In this document: one piece after another, positions 61,301 through 64,000 of the stretch | Layout of the letters: each line of letters opens with the position of its first letter | Numbering within the stretch: position 1 is the first letter of the stretch | Origin: Mimachlamys varia | Lineage: Eukaryota; Mollusca; Bivalvia; Pectinida; Pectinidae | DNA: 64,000 nucleotides | Direction: 5' to 3' | NCBI GenBank assembly: GCA_947623455.1 | Contig: OX392529.1 | Coordinates: 56,005,186-56,069,185, forward strand | Position numbers and translations under genes: made by a program | Notes under the pieces: model-generated | The model's database searches: none | What the model was told of the DNA's origin: nothing | The model's input: the letters and a program-made list of their open reading frames with translations, nothing else

Positions 61301-63671
61301 CAATCACCAATAAAAGGCAATAACTAAGTTATATAATTTTTGCCTATTTCAATAGTTATAATGTTTGGATATAAAATTAATTTTGTTATTAATTAGATTT
61401 TTAATTCAACATTGGTCACCCTATACTAAGCAAGAGTGTAAAAAGCTTTGAATAAACATATTAAAAAGTCAATAATGTGTAAAAAAAAGCTCCATTATTC
61501 TCCTTGGTTGCCGGCGGAGGCATTCGTGTCACACTTATACATTTAGTTTTATTCAAAATCTTACGATTCACCATGTTAATATTTTATTTAAAGGTACAGC
61601 TATACCATGCTATGGCGTTGTTGTTGTTTATCCACAGATGTCCCAGGCATTATTCTGAAATCGTGAAGGAAGCAAATGCTTTGGCCGGGAAGGCAGCTGA
61701 TTTCAATTTGTTATGGAACAACTGTGAACACTTCGCTTCTTATCTTAGATACGGCGAGAAATCCTCTGTTCAGGTAAAGAATAGGTTTATATGTTGACCA
61801 AAAGATAACACTATGAGACTTACAGAGCGAGACACACTCGATTCCCCTATCCCTCATGACTATGAAAACAGTAATTTGGACATCGTTATAATAGTTAAGC
61901 ACAAACTTGATGAAAAATGAAAAAATAAGTCTATAACAGGGGCGAGACAAGTAGGCCTTATGTGTTCCGAATACGTTTTCGAGGGAGAAATTAGAAATAT
62001 AATGTAGTGAAAATAGCAAGTTATAGCGATAAAATACTACTGATTTTTTTTCTCGTGTGTCTATCATTTGGTTATTTCACCAATTACATTAAGCCTTGCC
62101 TATTTTCAAAGTAACCTGTTCAAATGGCTAGCCAATCACAGAGCGATTTCAATCTATTAGCCAACAAGCCCCGAGGCTGACTTTGTGTTGACACAAGCGC
62201 TCGTAAAAAGTACATCTTCAATGAATTCAGAATCCAAGAAACAGCTTTAAACTATTTACCGTTACATCTTTCGTGGAACTGAATCCGGTACGATAGTTAG
62301 ATATCAACGAGATTTCAAATATATTTAAGATATCTTATTTATTATATGAGATATCTTATATATGAAATAAGATATCTTACATGTATATAGAAAATTAAAT
62401 GAGATAACTTAAATGCGATATAAGATATCTCATATAGTATATAAGATATATCATATGCTATATAATATATCTCATATAGTTCGATAAAATACAGAATCGA
62501 CATTGCTCCTTATATAAATGTTAAGTTGGCGCGCCATAATTTACGACCTAATCTGTCCTTCTTTCAACTTTGAACAAAGCTTCATGTTACATTCAAGATG
62601 TTTCAATCACTTAATGTTTTGGTAGTGTTTCTACAAACATTGGTGCTATTATATATTTTGTCCTTGCATATGACGTACCGGTACTTCGTTTAAGCTGTTA
62701 TGTAAGGATTGAAAGTCTTTTTTTTTTTTTAAATTTTTTTTAGTGCATTAACATCCAGATTGCATGAAGCTTGAAAATAAAATTTAATCCATATATTCAT
62801 GTTTTTACTAACTATCAAAAATTATTTTATTTTATGCCTATTTATATTTTCTGCAGTAACCATTTGATTGCCTGCACTTGTATTTGCGTTGTCAGTTGAA
62901 CGACATTGACGGATCAGTCTTAATTTGAAAAAAATGGCGCCATTCCCAATGATTCACATTAGTCATTTGAACGTTTAACGCGGTGGCGTTATCCATGTTA
63001 TTCGAAGCGAAGCGACAAGACTCTCATTGAACAAGCTTGATATATGACGTCATAAGTGAACAACGTGTCACGTCTCGAGAACCATTGCGTTCATACTCAA
63101 AGATCACGTAACACACACATATGCTGCACCTCTTAAATTTAGTAATAGATACAGTAAGCTGAAAAAATGAATTAAACTGCATCATACAGCTGTTTCGTTC
63201 TCCTAAGACTCTTCAGTGATGCTAGGGGCCAAAAGGTAGGAATCCAAAATTTCTAAACCAATGTAGAAGCAGAAGGGTCAGGTGCGTAAAACCCCATTAA
63301 TTTATGAATTTAGAAGTAAAATTAAACTAGTTGTGTATAATTTCAAATCGTGTACTACGAATATGTGTATATTATGTACCGTGCAACTACTCAAATGATA
63401 TTAAGTGTGGCTATGGAGGCTCCAGCAAACCTCGGGGACTAAAAAATCCTACTCAAACGAAAAGCATTTCTCCTGGTATTAGGCCTAAATGTTCATATCG
63501 TAGGTTGCATCGCAAATGTAAACTATTGTAATGTTTTACTTTCAGGGAAATGTGGCGGCTGTGGCTATAGGTGGAGTTGCTTTAGCTGTAGGCGGTGCTC
63601 TAGGCGGACTAATGGCAGGAGCTGCACTTCTGAACATGAAGTGGAATAGTGACAAAAATCAGAAGAAATGA
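58339..63671 (+). CDS. LRAT-domain PLAAT/HRASLS-like phospholipid acyltransferase/phospholipase, 4 coding exons
   Basis: Exons: 58258-58390 (open from its start), 59421-59580, 61638-61773, 63546-63671; phases fit. Counting from the only in-frame ATG (58339) gives 157 aa; the open frame from the acceptor would give 184 codons without Met. NlpC/P60-LRAT fold features: LKVGDMVEF, catalytic His12 in SHWGVYLG, second His24 in IIHI, and catalytic Cys100 in NNCEHFASYLRYG. A Gly/Ala/Val-rich hydrophobic C-terminal segment (about 117-145) with a basic tail fits a membrane anchor. Vertebrate PLAAT enzymes (160-168 aa) act as phospholipase A1/A2 and N-acyltransferases on organelle membranes. Starting at 58339 would drop the conserved GD before the Met, so the true start probably lies in an unseen upstream exon. 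Confidence 0.85.
58549..58750 (+). repeat. two-copy tandem duplication of about 101 bp
   Basis: ttttgaaattaatgcataaa...gaataaaagaaaaaaataag and the following acatgtat-atat-atattt occur twice in a row with few differences. It lies in the first intron of the LRAT-domain gene. Confidence 0.9.
59668..60462. mobile_element. hAT-type foldback MITE, long copy (795 bp)
   Basis: The inverted ends cacagggacctgagaatt.../...caggtccctgtg continue as long arms over most of the element. atcaaacc directly precedes the left end and directly follows the right end: a perfect 8-bp target duplication. It lies in the LRAT gene's second intron. Open frames inside are mirror-image by-products. Confidence 0.9.
60463..61637 (+). 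other. rest of LRAT-gene intron 2, no exon supported
   Basis: A cag-preceded open stretch at 60684-60810 was examined as an exon and rejected on phase. No other feature. Confidence 0.4.
62320..62490. repeat. cluster of AGATATCT-type palindromes
   Basis: At least six occurrences of agatatct, agatatat or variants such as gagatatctta and aagatatctcata are arranged every 20-30 bp in the LRAT gene's third intron. Confidence 0.75.
63103..63160 (+). repeat. 60-bp repeat shared with 43881-43940
   Basis: Second copy, same orientation, inside the LRAT gene's third intron. Confidence 0.7.
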
Positions 63672-64000
63672 AATACTTGCGTTTCTAATAATGTTTGAAG
63701 TTTAAATACACCGTTTCTACAGATAATGGAATTTTCAAGACTTGTGATTATCAAACTTATGTTTTTTTCACTAGTCAGTAAAAGCTTTTGATATTTCTGG
63801 CTACCCGGCAAAAAGTAAAACTACACATATATAGATGACGTCGAAAAAATGCTGCAAACAACATTAAACTTGTTGTATTTGAGTTTCTCCTAATTAAACC
63901 TTGCGTACTTTTACATAGATATATTCTAGTTTTAAACACATTGTGCTGGATATGTATTGTGTTCAGTGGGAAGTGGGACTGTGCTTCAAACGGTATCTTT
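63672..64000 (+). other. LRAT-gene 3' flank
   Basis: Presumed 3' UTR. No canonical AATAAA is seen in the first 200 nt. No other gene begins here. Confidence 0.35.

Overview
The window is eukaryotic nuclear DNA: split genes with GT-AG introns, long AT-rich non-coding stretches and dense small transposon families. Gene content (CDC7, WDR46, a TRIM-like RING gene and an LRAT-fold gene) and repeats I recognise from bivalve genomes suggest a bivalve mollusc, perhaps a scallop; the species call is inference.

Layout. (1) 410-13960, minus strand: complete CDC7 cell-cycle kinase gene, ten coding exons (513 aa) plus a probable non-coding first exon; introns hold a 29-bp minisatellite, a mollusc-type element with 145-bp internal tandem units, and MITEs. 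(2) About 14013-26725: a 12.7-kb mobile-DNA block between the head-to-head promoters of CDC7 and WDR46. Its ends are inverted repeats flanked by a candidate 11-bp direct duplication. Two satellite arrays (179 bp left, 178 bp right) lie in mirror orientation inside and resemble the terminal sequence. A broken non-LTR retrotransposon and a 2.96-kb TA-flanked inverted-repeat element are nested within. (3) 26780-42218, plus strand: complete WDR46 (BING4/Utp7), 15 coding exons, 619 aa; introns hold a non-LTR fragment, a roughly 3-kb 36-bp minisatellite, and two minisatellites whose units contain the 5' splice site. (4) 42219-46436: intergenic MITEs. (5) 46437-48030, minus: intronless-coding RING/B-box/beta-propeller protein of 520 aa. 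(6) 48031-58000: intergenic repeats, a decayed Ty3/gypsy-type integrase, and a long array of 'gtagagagcgtaggtgag' units. (7) 58258-63671, plus: a PLAAT/HRASLS-type LRAT-domain gene with catalytic His-His-Cys and a C-terminal membrane anchor; its N-terminus is unresolved.

CDC7 (replication initiation) and WDR46 (18S rRNA processing) are both growth genes and diverge from one intergenic region, so an ancestral shared promoter is possible; the 12.7-kb block would now separate them. The most unusual observations are this mirror-symmetric block and three independent cases of tandem duplication that copy a functional splice donor. Exon boundaries were read by eye from splice consensus, reading phase and family similarity; no alignment or expression data were available.
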